Positions 1 to 9,800 of a DNA stretch of 64,000 nt are shown here, one piece after another. Position numbers and translations under genes: made by a program. Numbering within the stretch: position 1 is the stretch's first letter; each line of letters starts with the position of its first letter. The stretch spans positions 5,896 through 69,895 of the forward strand of contig CAYVHV010000019.1 in assembly GCA_964451305.1 (NCBI GenBank), read 5' to 3'. The stretch comes from SHLQ01 sp964451305 (lineage in GTDB: Bacteria; Actinomycetota; Acidimicrobiia; Acidimicrobiales; SHLQ01). A model generated the notes under the pieces. It was not told the origin of the DNA, ran no database searches, and saw only the letters and a list, made by a program, of their open reading frames with translations.

Positions 1-798
1 ATCAGCCGAAGCGGAACTGCCCAATATCGGCGAATGTGGGATCTGGCGAACCCCAAGGCGCGAGTGTTGCTGCTCCACGGAATTGCAGAGCACAGCGGTC
101 GATACGAACACGTTGGTTCTACCTTGCGCGATGCGGGTTTTTCGGTGCTGTCCTACGACCACTATGGCCACGGTCGCAGCGGTGGCGTTCGCGGTCATGT
201 GCCGTCGTTCGAGACCTTTCTCGACGATGTCGAGGACAATCTCGGCGAGTTGCGCGATTCAGGTGACCCGGTCATTTTGATGGCGCACTCGATGGGCGGA
301 CTTATCGCAACGGCGTACTGCGTCAGTGGTCGTCCGCTTCCCGACGTGTTCTTGGCATCGGGCCCTGCCCTTGGTGCTGAGGTGCCGAAGTGGCAGTCGA
401 TCGCCGCTCCAATCCTGGGAAAGATCGTTCCGAAGCTCTTTATTAAGAATGAGTTCGACGGTTCGATGCTCTCATCGAACCCCGACGTGGGCAGGATGTA
501 TCGGGACGACCCGCTCCGAATCCCGGGGACGACCGCTGGGCTTGGACGTGAACTGCTCATCGCGATGGAACAAACCAACGCCAGGCTGTCGAAGTTGTCG
601 ATTCCAACGATGGTGATTCACGGAGGCGGGGACCGCATTGTCCCCGAGCACTTCTCCGCACCGATCGGCGATCAAGCGGTCGCAACCCGACACGTGTTGC
701 CGGGCCTCGAACACGAGATCCTCAACGAACACTCATGGCAGACCACCATGAGTACATACATTCACTTCGCCAACGGCGCGCTCGGCCTATCCGTTTAG
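1..798 (+). CDS. alpha/beta hydrolase (monoacylglycerol lipase-like), 5' partial
   Basis: Serine hydrolase of the Hydrolase_4/serine aminopeptidase S33 type, probably acting on monoacylglycerol or lysophospholipid esters; the substrate is inferred. The sequence shows the oxyanion-side motif LLLHGIAEHSGRY, the nucleophile elbow AHSMGG, an acid residue in GGGDRIV and the catalytic His in GLEHEIL. The frame is open back to base 1, and the residues before the first in-window ATG (34) fit the family's usual N-terminus (G-x-x-x-Y-R-R-x-W-D), so the true start probably lies upstream of the window. The stop overlaps the stop of the convergent PAC2 gene by 4 nt. Confidence 0.85.
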   Translation: MSRSGTAQYRRMWDLANPKARVLLLHGIAEHSGRYEHVGSTLRDAGFSVLSYDHYGHGRSGGVRGHVPSFETFLDDVEDNLGELRDSGDPVILMAHSMGGLIATAYCVSGRPLPDVFLASGPALGAEVPKWQSIAAPILGKIVPKLFIKNEFDGSMLSSNPDVGRMYRDDPLRIPGTTAGLGRELLIAMEQTNARLSKLSIPTMVIHGGGDRIVPEHFSAPIGDQAVATRHVLPGLEHEILNEHSWQTTMSTYIHFANGALGLSV

Positions 799-1667
799 CT
801 TTCGGGGAGATCCCGAAGGAACTGCTCGACCTCGTCCATCAGATCATCGCCACCGTCTTTGAGTTTGGACTCTTCGTCGTAGCGAGCCTCGAGTTCGACG
901 ACGAACTCTGCGGTTTCGGAGTCTTCACTGACGAGCTCGGTGATTTGGCGCTCGTAGGCGACGGTCGCGATCTCAAGGTCGGTCGTGTAGACCGCAATAT
1001 CGAGCATTTGGGTGAGGCGTTCGACGAGGGCGAGCGATGCCTTTGGTGAGGTCGCGCCTGGGACGTAGGCGGGCACAGCGGCCCACAGCGATGCTGCGGT
1101 GAACCCCATGTCTCGGGCACCGGCGTGGAGCACGCCGACGATGCCGGTGGGGCCCTCGTAGTTGGACGGCTCGAGCCCGAGCTTGAGCGCTGTCGCTTCG
1201 TCGTATGCCGTGCCGAGAACTTGGACGGGTCGGGTGTGCGGAACGTCGGCGAGAAGCGCGCCGAGCGTCACGATCATCTCGGCGCCGAGTGCTCGAGCGG
1301 TCAGCAGGATCTGTTCGGTGAAGGTACGCCACTTCATTTGCGGCTCAACACCCAGCATGATGATCACGTCGAATGGTGCGTCGGCGAGGCGACATGCGTA
1401 GAAGCTGGAGTCGGGCCAGTGGAGCTGGCGTTCGGTGCCATCGACGATTTCCACGGTGGGTCGCATTGCAGTGAAGTCGAAGAACTCTTCAGGGTCGATG
1501 TCGGCAAAGACTTCGCCGTTCAACCGGTCGATGAGATGATGCGCTGTCGTCGACGCTGCATCGCCCGCGTCGTTCCACCCTTCGAACGCAACGATCAAGA
1601 CAGGGGAGCGAAGCTCCGGCATGCTGGATACCCGCACGTATTCAGCATCATGAATTGGATCAACCAC
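795..1667 (-). CDS. PAC2 family protein (proteasome assembly chaperone-like)
   Basis: About 290 aa. The conserved core begins with SPVLIVAFEGWNDAGDAAS, the typical PAC2/DUF75 N-terminal strand and loop. Actinobacterial members are often called proteasome assembly chaperone-like, but their role is not settled. The frame stays open to 1835, but that would overlap the divergent acetyltransferase at 1771. I chose a GTG at 1667 because it keeps a plausible strand before the core; an ATG at 1620-1622 is the conservative alternative. No strong Shine-Dalgarno is visible at either. The C-terminal roughly 60 residues are acidic and probably helical. Confidence 0.8.
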   Translation of the reverse strand: MVDPIHDAEYVRVSSMPELRSPVLIVAFEGWNDAGDAASTTAHHLIDRLNGEVFADIDPEEFFDFTAMRPTVEIVDGTERQLHWPDSSFYACRLADAPFDVIIMLGVEPQMKWRTFTEQILLTARALGAEMIVTLGALLADVPHTRPVQVLGTAYDEATALKLGLEPSNYEGPTGIVGVLHAGARDMGFTAASLWAAVPAYVPGATSPKASLALVERLTQMLDIAVYTTDLEIATVAYERQITELVSEDSETAEFVVELEARYDEESKLKDGGDDLMDEVEQFLRDLPES

Positions 1668-1770
1668 ACAGAAAACGCTAGCGGTGTGTGCCGGTGAACA
1701 CACGCGGGCGCATCTACGATTGATCTTCGTCAGCCTCAACCTCGCTGCCTGAGCAGCCGAAGGAAACATC

Positions 1771-2211
1771 GTGATTACGATCTCTGAAGCCCTCACTGTC
1801 GATGACGAACTGGTCGCAGCGTTCGAGCTGCTCATCCCTCAGCTGTCTCGTTCGAACCCGCCTCCACGTGCCGATGAGCTGCGGGCGATCGTGGAGTCCG
1901 AAGCATCGACGTTGCTGATCGCACGCGATGATGAGCGCGACGGTGCAATCGTTGGGTCGATGACGCTCGCTATGTTCCTCATCCCGACGGGCCGCCGTGC
2001 GTGGATCGAAGATGTTGTGGTCGACGGAGATGCTCGCGGGAAAGGCGTTGGTCGGCTGCTCAACGAGCGCGCGCTCGAGATCGCCAATGAGGCTGGAGCA
2101 ACGACGGTGGACCTCACCAGTCGGCCAAGTCGAGAAGCGGCAAACCGTCTCTATCAGCGGCTTGGCTTCGTCGAACGAGAAACCAACGTGTATCGCTGGC
2201 AACCGGAGTGA
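1771..2211 (+). CDS. GNAT family N-acetyltransferase
   Basis: 146-aa single-domain acetyltransferase. The acetyl-CoA binding motif A is visible as VVVDGDARGKGVGRLL (Q/R-x-x-G-x-G pattern), followed by the family's C-terminal segment ANRLYQRLGFVERET. The acceptor substrate cannot be told from sequence. It starts with GTG at 1771, divergently from the PAC2 gene about 100 nt away, and ends 28 nt before the end of the convergent egtD gene. Confidence 0.88.
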   Translation: MITISEALTVDDELVAAFELLIPQLSRSNPPPRADELRAIVESEASTLLIARDDERDGAIVGSMTLAMFLIPTGRRAWIEDVVVDGDARGKGVGRLLNERALEIANEAGATTVDLTSRPSREAANRLYQRLGFVERETNVYRWQPE

Positions 2212-2239
2212 GCGTGAGTGCCGCGTCAGCAGCCCTGCC

Positions 2240-3223
2240 TTATCGCAGCACCGACAATGAGACTGCGTAGTCGCCGTTGGGGTCGACCCACCATTCGGTG
2301 AGTTCTAGCCCAGCATCGGCGACCTCTTTCGCGACCTTGTCACGGGTGAACTTGGCCGAGATCTCCGTGTGGAGGAACTCGCCTTCGTCAAAGTGAACGT
2401 CGAGGTCTAGCTCTTCGACGCGAACGTCTTGATCGGCCAGCGAGCGGAGGCGAATATCGATCCACTCGTTTTCGGTATCGAACACTGCGTAATGCTCGAA
2501 CTGGTCGGGGTTGAAGTTTGCCTTCACGCGGTCGTTCAGCACGTGGAGCACGTTCATGTTGAACGCTGCGGTGATGCCCTGCGGATCGTTGTAGGCCAGT
2601 TCTAGGCGCGCCGTGTTTTTGACGAGGTCGGTGCCGAGAAGGAACGAGTCTCCTGGCTTCATGCCCGCCACGATCTCCTTGAGGAACACGTCTCGAAGTT
2701 CTGGATAGAAGTTTCCGACGGTGCCACCGAGAAGTGCCGTGAGTTGCTTGCCCTCGTTCGGGATCTTGCTGAGGTGATGTTCGAAGTCACCGACGACGCC
2801 GCTGATGGTGAGCTCGGGGTAGTCATCGAGCAGATCCATCGAGCTGCTGCGCAGAATTCCTTCGCTCACGTCGAACGGGACGAAATGCTTGAGTTGGCCA
2901 GTTTCGGATAGGCCGTTGAGCAGTACTCGGGTCTTGTCGGCAGCTCCCGAACCGAGTTCGACAAGTGTGTCCGCTCCCGATGCCCGTGCAATGTCGGCGG
3001 CGTAGGTGTTGAGGATGGCACGCTCAGCTTCGGTGGGGTAGTACTCGTCGAGGCGGGTGATCTGTTCGAACAGTTCGCTGCCTCGGTCGTCGTAGAACCA
3101 CTTTGGTGGAAGCTTCTTCGGCGACAGTTGCAGGCCTTGGAACACATCGCTGCGCAGGGCCCGATCGAAGTAGTCATCGTCGAGATAGTTGTCGACTCGA
3201 AGTCGTGAAGTCGCGTTCGTCAT
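2240..3223 (-). CDS. egtD: L-histidine N-alpha-methyltransferase EgtD
   Basis: SAM-dependent trimethylation of histidine to hercynine, the first step of ergothioneine synthesis. At 327 aa the length is normal for EgtD (Methyltransf_33). The start PKKLPPKWFYDDRGSELFE and the SAM-binding segment LVELGSGAADKTRVLL are typical, as is ALLGGTVGNFYPE around the substrate site. It lies 33 nt downstream of egtB on the same strand, so the two are very likely co-transcribed. No egtA, egtC or egtE is seen nearby. Confidence 0.95.
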   Translation of the reverse strand: MTNATSRLRVDNYLDDDYFDRALRSDVFQGLQLSPKKLPPKWFYDDRGSELFEQITRLDEYYPTEAERAILNTYAADIARASGADTLVELGSGAADKTRVLLNGLSETGQLKHFVPFDVSEGILRSSSMDLLDDYPELTISGVVGDFEHHLSKIPNEGKQLTALLGGTVGNFYPELRDVFLKEIVAGMKPGDSFLLGTDLVKNTARLELAYNDPQGITAAFNMNVLHVLNDRVKANFNPDQFEHYAVFDTENEWIDIRLRSLADQDVRVEELDLDVHFDEGEFLHTEISAKFTRDKVAKEVADAGLELTEWWVDPNGDYAVSLSVLR

Positions 3224-3256
3224 GTCGGTGTCTCCGTGGATTGAGGGAGGCTCGGG

Positions 3257-4525
3257 TTATGCCTGTGGGTTGCTTGCCAACCGCAGGCCGGAGAACATCC
3301 AACGGCTGTGGGTAGGGAAGAAGTTGCGGTACGTGGATCGGGTGTGGCCTGCGCTCGTTGCGCAGCATCCGCCTCGTAGAACGTATTGATTCACCATGAA
3401 CTTGCCGTTGTACTCACCAACAGCACCCGCCGCCGGGCGGAACCCGGGGTATGCGTCATAGGACGATGAGGTCCATTCCCAAACATCGCCAAACATTTGC
3501 GAGAGACCGGTGGACGCCGGGTCCTTCGGCGCCGGGTGGAGTCGTCCGGCATTGGTGAAATTGCCATCGACGGCGAGCCCGGTCGATGCGTGTTCCCACT
3601 CGCACTCCGTTGGGAGCCGAGCGCCCGCCCACCGAGCGTAAGCGTCGGCCTCGAAGTAGCTGATGTGGCAGACCGGTTCGTCGTGGGCAACGGGTACAAA
3701 CCCGTGAAGGGTGTGCATGTGCCAGCCGTTCTCGGTCGCTTCCCAGTAGAGGGGAGCGTCCCAGCCATGTTCTGTCACCGCACCCCAGCCGGCCGAGAGC
3801 CAGTTGAGAGGTTCGTGGTAACCGTCGGCGGCCATGAACTCGAGCCAGTCGCCATTGGTGACGAGGCGATCCGCTAATCGGAACGGTTCGAGAATGCGCT
3901 GGTGACGAGGGCCTTCATTGTCGAAGTGAAACTCGTCGCCGTCGTATCCAATTTCGACGAGGCCTCCGTCGAAATCATGCCACTGGATCTCGGCGGTCTC
4001 ACCAGCTTCGACGGAGGTGATTTCGTGGTACTTCGGGTGAATCGGGTTTACCGAGAGAACGTGCTTGATGTCCATCAAGAGCAGTTCTTGGTGTTGCTGC
4101 TCATGGTGTAGGCCGAGGACGATGAGGTCGTGGACCTCTTGGTTCGTGGGCGCTACTTCTGCGATCAAACGGTTCATTGCCTCGTCGACGTGTCGGCGAT
4201 ATTTGGTGACTTCATCGTTGCTCGGGCGAGAGATCAGTCCTCGCTTGTCTCGAGCATGGCGTTCACCAGCGGACACGTAGTACGAGTTGTAGAGGAACTG
4301 GAACATCTCGTCGTAGGCCGTATATGCCGGCAGATGTGGCAAGAGCAGGAACGTTTCAAAGAACCACGTGATGTGCGCTCGATGCCATTTGGTCGGGCTG
4401 ACATCGGCCATCGATTGAATCTGCTGATCCTCTGGCGACAGCGGTGCAGCGAGGGCCTCTGTTTCGTCACGAATGGCCTGAAAGTCGTCGATCGTGACGC
4501 TGATGCGCAGTGAATTGTTCGACAC
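3257..4525 (-). CDS. egtB: hercynine oxygenase (sulfoxide synthase) EgtB
   Basis: Non-haem iron enzyme that joins hercynine to a thiol donor (gamma-glutamylcysteine or cysteine) with O2. At 422 aa it has an N-terminal DinB-like helical bundle carrying the iron ligands in KWHRAH and HHEQQHQE, then an FGE-sulfatase domain (from about residue 185) ending in RWMFSGLRLA. The donor cannot be decided because no egtA or egtC is in the window. It is first in the egtB-egtD pair. The 127-nt divergent gap to the next gene presumably holds the promoter. Confidence 0.95.
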   Translation of the reverse strand: MSNNSLRISVTIDDFQAIRDETEALAAPLSPEDQQIQSMADVSPTKWHRAHITWFFETFLLLPHLPAYTAYDEMFQFLYNSYYVSAGERHARDKRGLISRPSNDEVTKYRRHVDEAMNRLIAEVAPTNQEVHDLIVLGLHHEQQHQELLLMDIKHVLSVNPIHPKYHEITSVEAGETAEIQWHDFDGGLVEIGYDGDEFHFDNEGPRHQRILEPFRLADRLVTNGDWLEFMAADGYHEPLNWLSAGWGAVTEHGWDAPLYWEATENGWHMHTLHGFVPVAHDEPVCHISYFEADAYARWAGARLPTECEWEHASTGLAVDGNFTNAGRLHPAPKDPASTGLSQMFGDVWEWTSSSYDAYPGFRPAAGAVGEYNGKFMVNQYVLRGGCCATSAGHTRSTYRNFFPTHSRWMFSGLRLASNPQA

Positions 4526-4652
4526 ACATGCCTTTCGGAAGAATCCGCCAACAGCACTAACGCAAAAAGTCGCTCGATTTGTTCCGCCGCCCCAACGTTA
4601 ACGACTACGTAAGCACAAGTCGTCAATGGTAGCGGCGGCTAGTGTCTCGGCC

Positions 4653-5081
4653 ATGACACTCACGATCGACAACGCCCGCACGATCCTCAGCGCAGCTTTT
4701 GCAAAGCGAATCGACGCCGGGATCAACCCATTGGCCATCATCGTGCTCGATGCCGGAGGTCACCTCGTGGCGTTCGAACGCGAAGATGGTGTTCCCTACG
4801 GTCGGTTCGAGGTCGCACACGGCAAAGCCGCTGGTGCGTTGGCGGTTGGTGTGAACTCGAGGACCCTTGAAGTGCTCGCCAAAGATCGGCCACATTTCAT
4901 GACTGGAGTCGTTGGCGCGCTCAACGGCGCTGTGGTCCCGGTGGCTGGAGGGGTGATCGTCCTCGACGCTGAGGGAAACCGAATCGGTGCGGTGGGAGCG
5001 AGCGGAGATACCTCTGACAACGACGAGATCGCCGTTATTGCGGGGATCGTTGCCGCAGGGCTTGTCCCCTCGCCGAAATAG
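4653..5081 (+). CDS. GlcG/HbpS-like (DUF336) heme-binding family protein
   Basis: 142-aa single-domain protein of the GlcG/HbpS fold (PF03928). Visible hallmarks are an N-terminal helix, then IIVLDAGGHLVAFEREDG and the glycine-rich GGVIVLDAEGNRIGAVGASG. Members include the extracellular heme-binding HbpS and proteins of unknown function near glycolate operons. No signal peptide is seen, so a cytoplasmic role is more likely. I placed the start at ATG 4653 rather than 4626 because the conserved domain begins right after it. Confidence 0.85.
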   Translation: MTLTIDNARTILSAAFAKRIDAGINPLAIIVLDAGGHLVAFEREDGVPYGRFEVAHGKAAGALAVGVNSRTLEVLAKDRPHFMTGVVGALNGAVVPVAGGVIVLDAEGNRIGAVGASGDTSDNDEIAVIAGIVAAGLVPSPK

Positions 5082-5099
5082 CGATACCGGAACGATCGG

Positions 5100-5750
5100 C
5101 TAGTTCGACGGGAATCCCAATGCGGCGAGCTGCGCGTTGAGGGTGGCTTCGTTAAATGCGGTCAACGCGGTCTGCACCAGGTTGCCGTCCGCATCGTAGA
5201 ACGCCGTGATCGGCATACCGCCGGTGCCACCGAGGTCTCGATACAGGCCGTTTCGAGAGATGCCTTGGATGTCCTTGGCGAGTGGGAATCCAAAGATTTC
5301 GTTTCGCTCGGCCATCGGGCTCCAATCGCCGGTCTCGTTCGAGTTGACGAAGATGAAGTCGACCTCGCCCTCGAGCGCGTTTGCGGTGACTCGGAAGTCG
5401 GGGAGCTCTTCATCGCAAGCGGTGCACCAAGAAGCGAAGAAGTTCACCACGGTCGGGGTCCCCTCGAAGTCAGCGAGACGGATTCGATCGTTCGGGTCAT
5501 CGTCGTTCTCGAGGTTCGGAAGATCGAATGCTTCGGCGGCCACGACGCCGTCACCACCGTCGTCAGCGGCGTCTCGGACGCCATTGAAGACGATCGCCCC
5601 GACGATCAGGACACCGATCGCCACGATGATGCCCCACTGAGCGTTCGATGACATGCCCTTCTTCTTCGCTGTCGCAGCGGCCCGGTCTGGGCGGGCGGCG
5701 CGTGCTGCGTTCGAGTTGTTTGGGACTTTCTTCGACTTCTTCTTTGCCAT
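5100..5750 (-). CDS. TlpA-like thioredoxin, membrane-anchored
   Basis: 216 aa. A Lys/Ala-rich cytoplasmic N-terminus is followed by one membrane segment at about residues 39-56, then a thioredoxin fold with the redox motif SWCTACDEE and a cis-Pro in TGGMPITAFYD. This is the layout of extracytoplasmic TlpA/ResA-like reductases that take electrons from CcdA. It lies 76 nt downstream of ccdA on the same strand, so the two probably form one redox module. The C-terminal helix is complete. The client protein is unknown. Confidence 0.9.
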   Translation of the reverse strand: MAKKKSKKVPNNSNAARAARPDRAAATAKKKGMSSNAQWGIIVAIGVLIVGAIVFNGVRDAADDGGDGVVAAEAFDLPNLENDDDPNDRIRLADFEGTPTVVNFFASWCTACDEELPDFRVTANALEGEVDFIFVNSNETGDWSPMAERNEIFGFPLAKDIQGISRNGLYRDLGGTGGMPITAFYDADGNLVQTALTAFNEATLNAQLAALGFPSN

Positions 5751-5826
5751 GTCAGGTGTTCCTTTGCATCACAGAGATTGCATCACAGAGATATTGAGTA
5801 TGGCCCGCGATCGGGGCGAGGTGGGG

Positions 5827-6597
5827 TCAGCCGAGGAGCACGATCCACTCCAAGCCCACAGCTCGAAGCACGTTCTGCAATTCGGTAGTGATTCTGATCA
5901 ATTGGTTCGTCATCAGAAGGACGCCGAACCCGATGAGAGAGAAGGCGGAAGTGAGCACGATCCCTTGAAGGTGCTGCTTAAACCAGTCGAATGCTCCGGT
6001 GAGCTGACCGAACAGCAGTCCGGTCAGTAGGAATGGCACGCCAAGGCCGAGCGAGTACGCAGCGAGAAGTGATCCACCGGCGAAGGTGCCGCCGGCTCCA
6101 GCGGCGATCGTGAGGATCGAACCCAAGACCGGGCCAATGCATGGAGTCCAGCCAAACCCGAATGCAACTCCAGCGACGCCGGGGGCGGCTTTGCCGAAAC
6201 GTCCGAGCTCGGGATGAAAGCGAGCTTCGGAGAAGAAGAGTGGGTTCTTGGTGATGAGCGATCCGAGAAGAAACATGCCCATCGCAAAGACCAGGAAGCC
6301 GGAGAGCTGGCTGAGGAGCTGCTGGTTGTCGAAGAGCAACTGGCCGAGCGCACTTGCGGAGACACCGAGTCCAATGAAAACGAAAGAGAAGCCCAAGATA
6401 AACAGCGCCGTGCTCACGAAGATTGGCTTGAAGCGCTCCCAACGAGAGCCCTGTTGGTCGCTCACCGCGGTGATATCGACGCCGGTGATGACCGAGAGGT
6501 AACCCGGGACAACGGGCAGCACACACGGAGATAGGAACGAGATGAGGCCGCCGCCGAAGGCGAGCAGGTATGCCCCAATACTGACAGAGTCGATCAC
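5827..6597 (-). CDS. ccdA: cytochrome c biogenesis protein CcdA
   Basis: 256-aa polytopic membrane protein that passes electrons from cytoplasmic thioredoxin to extracytoplasmic thioredoxin-like proteins. The two conserved redox cysteines are visible in SFLSPCVLPVVPGY and GFGWTPCIGPVLG. About six hydrophobic segments are present. No fused thioredoxin domain is seen; that role falls to the TlpA-like gene just downstream. It is transcribed divergently from the giant repeat gene. Confidence 0.93.
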   Translation of the reverse strand: MIDSVSIGAYLLAFGGGLISFLSPCVLPVVPGYLSVITGVDITAVSDQQGSRWERFKPIFVSTALFILGFSFVFIGLGVSASALGQLLFDNQQLLSQLSGFLVFAMGMFLLGSLITKNPLFFSEARFHPELGRFGKAAPGVAGVAFGFGWTPCIGPVLGSILTIAAGAGGTFAGGSLLAAYSLGLGVPFLLTGLLFGQLTGAFDWFKQHLQGIVLTSAFSLIGFGVLLMTNQLIRITTELQNVLRAVGLEWIVLLG

Positions 6598-6740
6598 GGC
6601 TGCGTAAACACGCTTCGATCGCTCAGAATTTCGGGAGTTTTATGAGAATGCGGTAAGCGAAGGTCATGCGCGCGGAATGTGTAAATCGTGGACGGCATCC
6701 CCACTTCCAAGAAGTTTCAATACTAATTTGTGGACTGAAC

Positions 6741-6760
6741 CGCTGGGTCTAGACTCAGCG
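6741..6760. promoter_or_regulatory. 20-bp near-perfect palindrome upstream of the giant repeat gene
   Basis: The half-sites CGCTGGGTCT and AGACTCAGCG are complementary except for one G/T position. It sits 42 nt before the ATG at 6803, in the 205-nt divergent region between ccdA and the giant gene. It could be an operator or a hairpin in the mRNA leader. No protein can be assigned to it. Confidence 0.4.
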
Positions 6761-6802
6761 TTTCTGACCGGCCCCGGCGGACTGGAACCTAAGCCCATCA
6801 CG

Positions 6803-9800
6803 ATGCGACGCCTCGCAATTCTCACTATTTTGCTCACCGCCCTTTCGGTCGCTGGATCCGTCGGGTTCATCCGTGCATTCTCTGATGCCGGGCACCCGTT
6901 TTCAACGACCTGGTGCGATTCACCAGAGGTGATCCAACTCGCGAGCGAAAGTCTCGATGGCGTCGTCACCGCAGCACCCGGCGTTTCGGTCGCCCGGGGC
7001 GCCGAAGTCACCGTCGGTACTCGTGGTCCCGCAGTGCGACTCAACGAGCTCGGTAGCCGCGCGCAGGTCAATCTCGGCCAAACCTTGTTCCACACACAGT
7101 GGTTGTTCTCGAGCGTGAGCCCCGGCGATGCGATCCGCACCGACGTCCTCATCGGGGCCGCCCGTCAGCCGGTCGAAGCAACGTCGGTGCGCGGTGCGCT
7201 CGTGCCCGCCGCGGACCAGCTCGAGGTCGGGCTTCTCGCCGAAGCCGTCGAGCGCCCGTCGAGCACCGGTGAGGTCGACGTGTTTTCCGGTGCCACCGAG
7301 TTCTTGTTCACCAACGAGGGTGAAACCCCGATCGAATTGATCGCAGCGATTGGTTGCCCGGCTCTGTCGATGGACACCGAGCAGATTTCGGCGCCCGCAT
7401 GGGACGCCGATCTGCAGCGCTTCGTCTCCGAGCACAGCGTCACGCTGAACAATCAACTCGCAAACAGTCGTGTGCAGGCGCTGCGGTCGCTCGACCAGAA
7501 CGTGGCGAGCACGATCGTCGAGGATGTTACGATCGATCTCGACCTCGCTGCAGCCGGCTTTTCGTCGGCCGAGATCGTCGACGTCGTCGGAATCGGATCG
7601 CTCAATTCCCGACTGAACGAAGCGTTCGATGGGTTGACCGACACTGCGCTGCTCGCGAACCCATTGCGGCTCGCCGATTCAGACGAGCAGACCTTCCGTT
7701 TCTCCGTTGCGTACGAACCAGATTTCAACGATCCAGCATGGGACGAGGGCATCGCTGCTCCTGCACCCGAAATTGCGGTGCGCGGCCGCGTCGACTCCGT
7801 CCAAGTTGGATTGAGCGGAGTGTTGCGTGCTGCGGGTGCGGACGTCGACCGGTCGATATCGCCCGATCTTCTCGATACGCCAACGCCCGGTGTCGTGCTC
7901 GAACTGAACGAGCTCGAAGAACCACGCCTCGACGAAGATGGTCGCGCGGTGCTCTCTCACGAACTCGTGATCGTGAACAACGGTGAAACCGCCGTGACGG
8001 GGTTGACGATCGATCTTCCATTGGTCGAGATGTTCGGGCCCGGAAGTGTTGTGGAAGCGATCAACATTCAGGGCCGTGAGGCGTGTGTTGTTCCGATCTC
8101 GACCGGCTACGACGGCGGTGGTTCTTCGACGTTGATCTTCGATGCCGACGGCCTCGGCGTCGATGGACGTTGTCGGGTGACCGTCGACGCGCGGGTCCTT
8201 CCGGGAATCCAGGCTGGCTTCAACGGCACCGTCTACGATGCGCCGGTCACCGTCACTGCTCAATCCGGGGCTCGCGTGGTTCGTGACGTTGAGTCACTTC
8301 GTGCACCACTCGCTCAGGACGCCGGGCTCGACATCGAAATCGTCGATGTCGAAGTGACCAACAACAACGACGGCCAATACCTCGTCGAGGGCACGATCGA
8401 TCTTGAGAACGACGGTGCTCTCACCCTCTCTGGAGCAACGATCTCATTCGATGTACAGCAGCCCACTACCGCAGGTGACGACCTAGAGGTTGAGCCGGTC
8501 GCTGGAGCACGCGGTGTCGGCGGCGGCGAAACCTTCGAACCAGCACCGGTGTTCTTCTCGCCCCATGTCGGTGACGAACGCTGTGTTGCTGCCGGCGCCC
8601 CGGGCGGGGCGTTCGCTTCGGCCTTCATCAGCGGCGACATCACGATCGCTCCGGCTGAAACCTGCAGCGTGGATTTCTCGTTTATTGCGATCCCGGGCCA
8701 GTCGCTCGAGGGATGGCAACTCACCGCACGAAGCGCGACGGTATTGACGGCTATTCAGCCTGAACTTGCCGAGTCGGGAACTTCGCTGATCTCCTTTCCC
8801 GAGGCTCCGGTGATCGAGAGCGATGTCGACGTCGAGTCGATCGTCAACAATGCGAACGGCAATTACACCGTCCGCACCGTCGCAACATTCACGAACAGTG
8901 GCGATGTGCCGCTGACATCTGTAGCGGTCTCCGACGACGCGACACGAGCCTTTGGGCAGCAACTGTTGTCCCATGAGCGCGTCGGCGATTCATGCTCGAT
9001 TGTTTCGAACGAGTCCAGGCTCGCAACCGCAGCGATCTCCCCCGATGCCAACACCTGCACGGTGACGACGGTGTCGGTCATTGCCCCCGGGGCAGATCTC
9101 GACGGCGATCTCGTCGAGTTCGACGCTGTCGCCACCTCGACATCGTCCGTCGAGGTTGAGACCAGTGTTGAGACGAACGTCATCTCCTTCACCGAAGATG
9201 CCCGCATCGCTACGGCAATCCGAGTCGAGTCGGTTGAACGAGTCGCCGAAGACACCGTTGCGTTCGTCCTTGCCGGCACGCTCCGAAACACTGGTGATAT
9301 CGAAGCTCGAGAGGTTCACGCCGAGATCGATCTTGCCGAGACCTTTGCACTCGAGGATGGAGACGTTGGATTCGACGTCCAGTTCCTCACTGTCGATGGG
9401 TTGACGGCGAGCGAAGAGTTCGATGGCAGCTCGAGCGTTGAACTCCTCCCCGGAACCGAAACTTTGGCCGCTGGCAACCAAGTCGATTATCGGATTCTGG
9501 TTCATGCGAGCCCTGGTGATCAGCCGGGACCATTCGAGTTCACGATCGAGACCGAAGCAACGTCGCCATCACGAGACGACGTATTGACCCGGCCAGCCAG
9601 CCGGTCGACCACCGTGCCGATCATCGGTATTACCTCGCGGTCACTCGAAGCAGAGAACAACAACGACGGCACGTACTCGATCACTCATTCGGTGACCGCC
9701 GAGAACGCTGGCGCCAACGACCTCGAATCGATCGTTGTTCTCACCAGCTTCGAGGATACGTTCGGCGGCATTCTCGTCGGTGACGTCGCCGTTGCTTCGA

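Noticed and set aside
4601..4623. ACGACT and AGTCGT inverted repeat between egtB and the GlcG-like gene
   Set aside because: Six-base arms with an 11-base spacer are weak evidence and may occur by chance; kept only as a possible operator.
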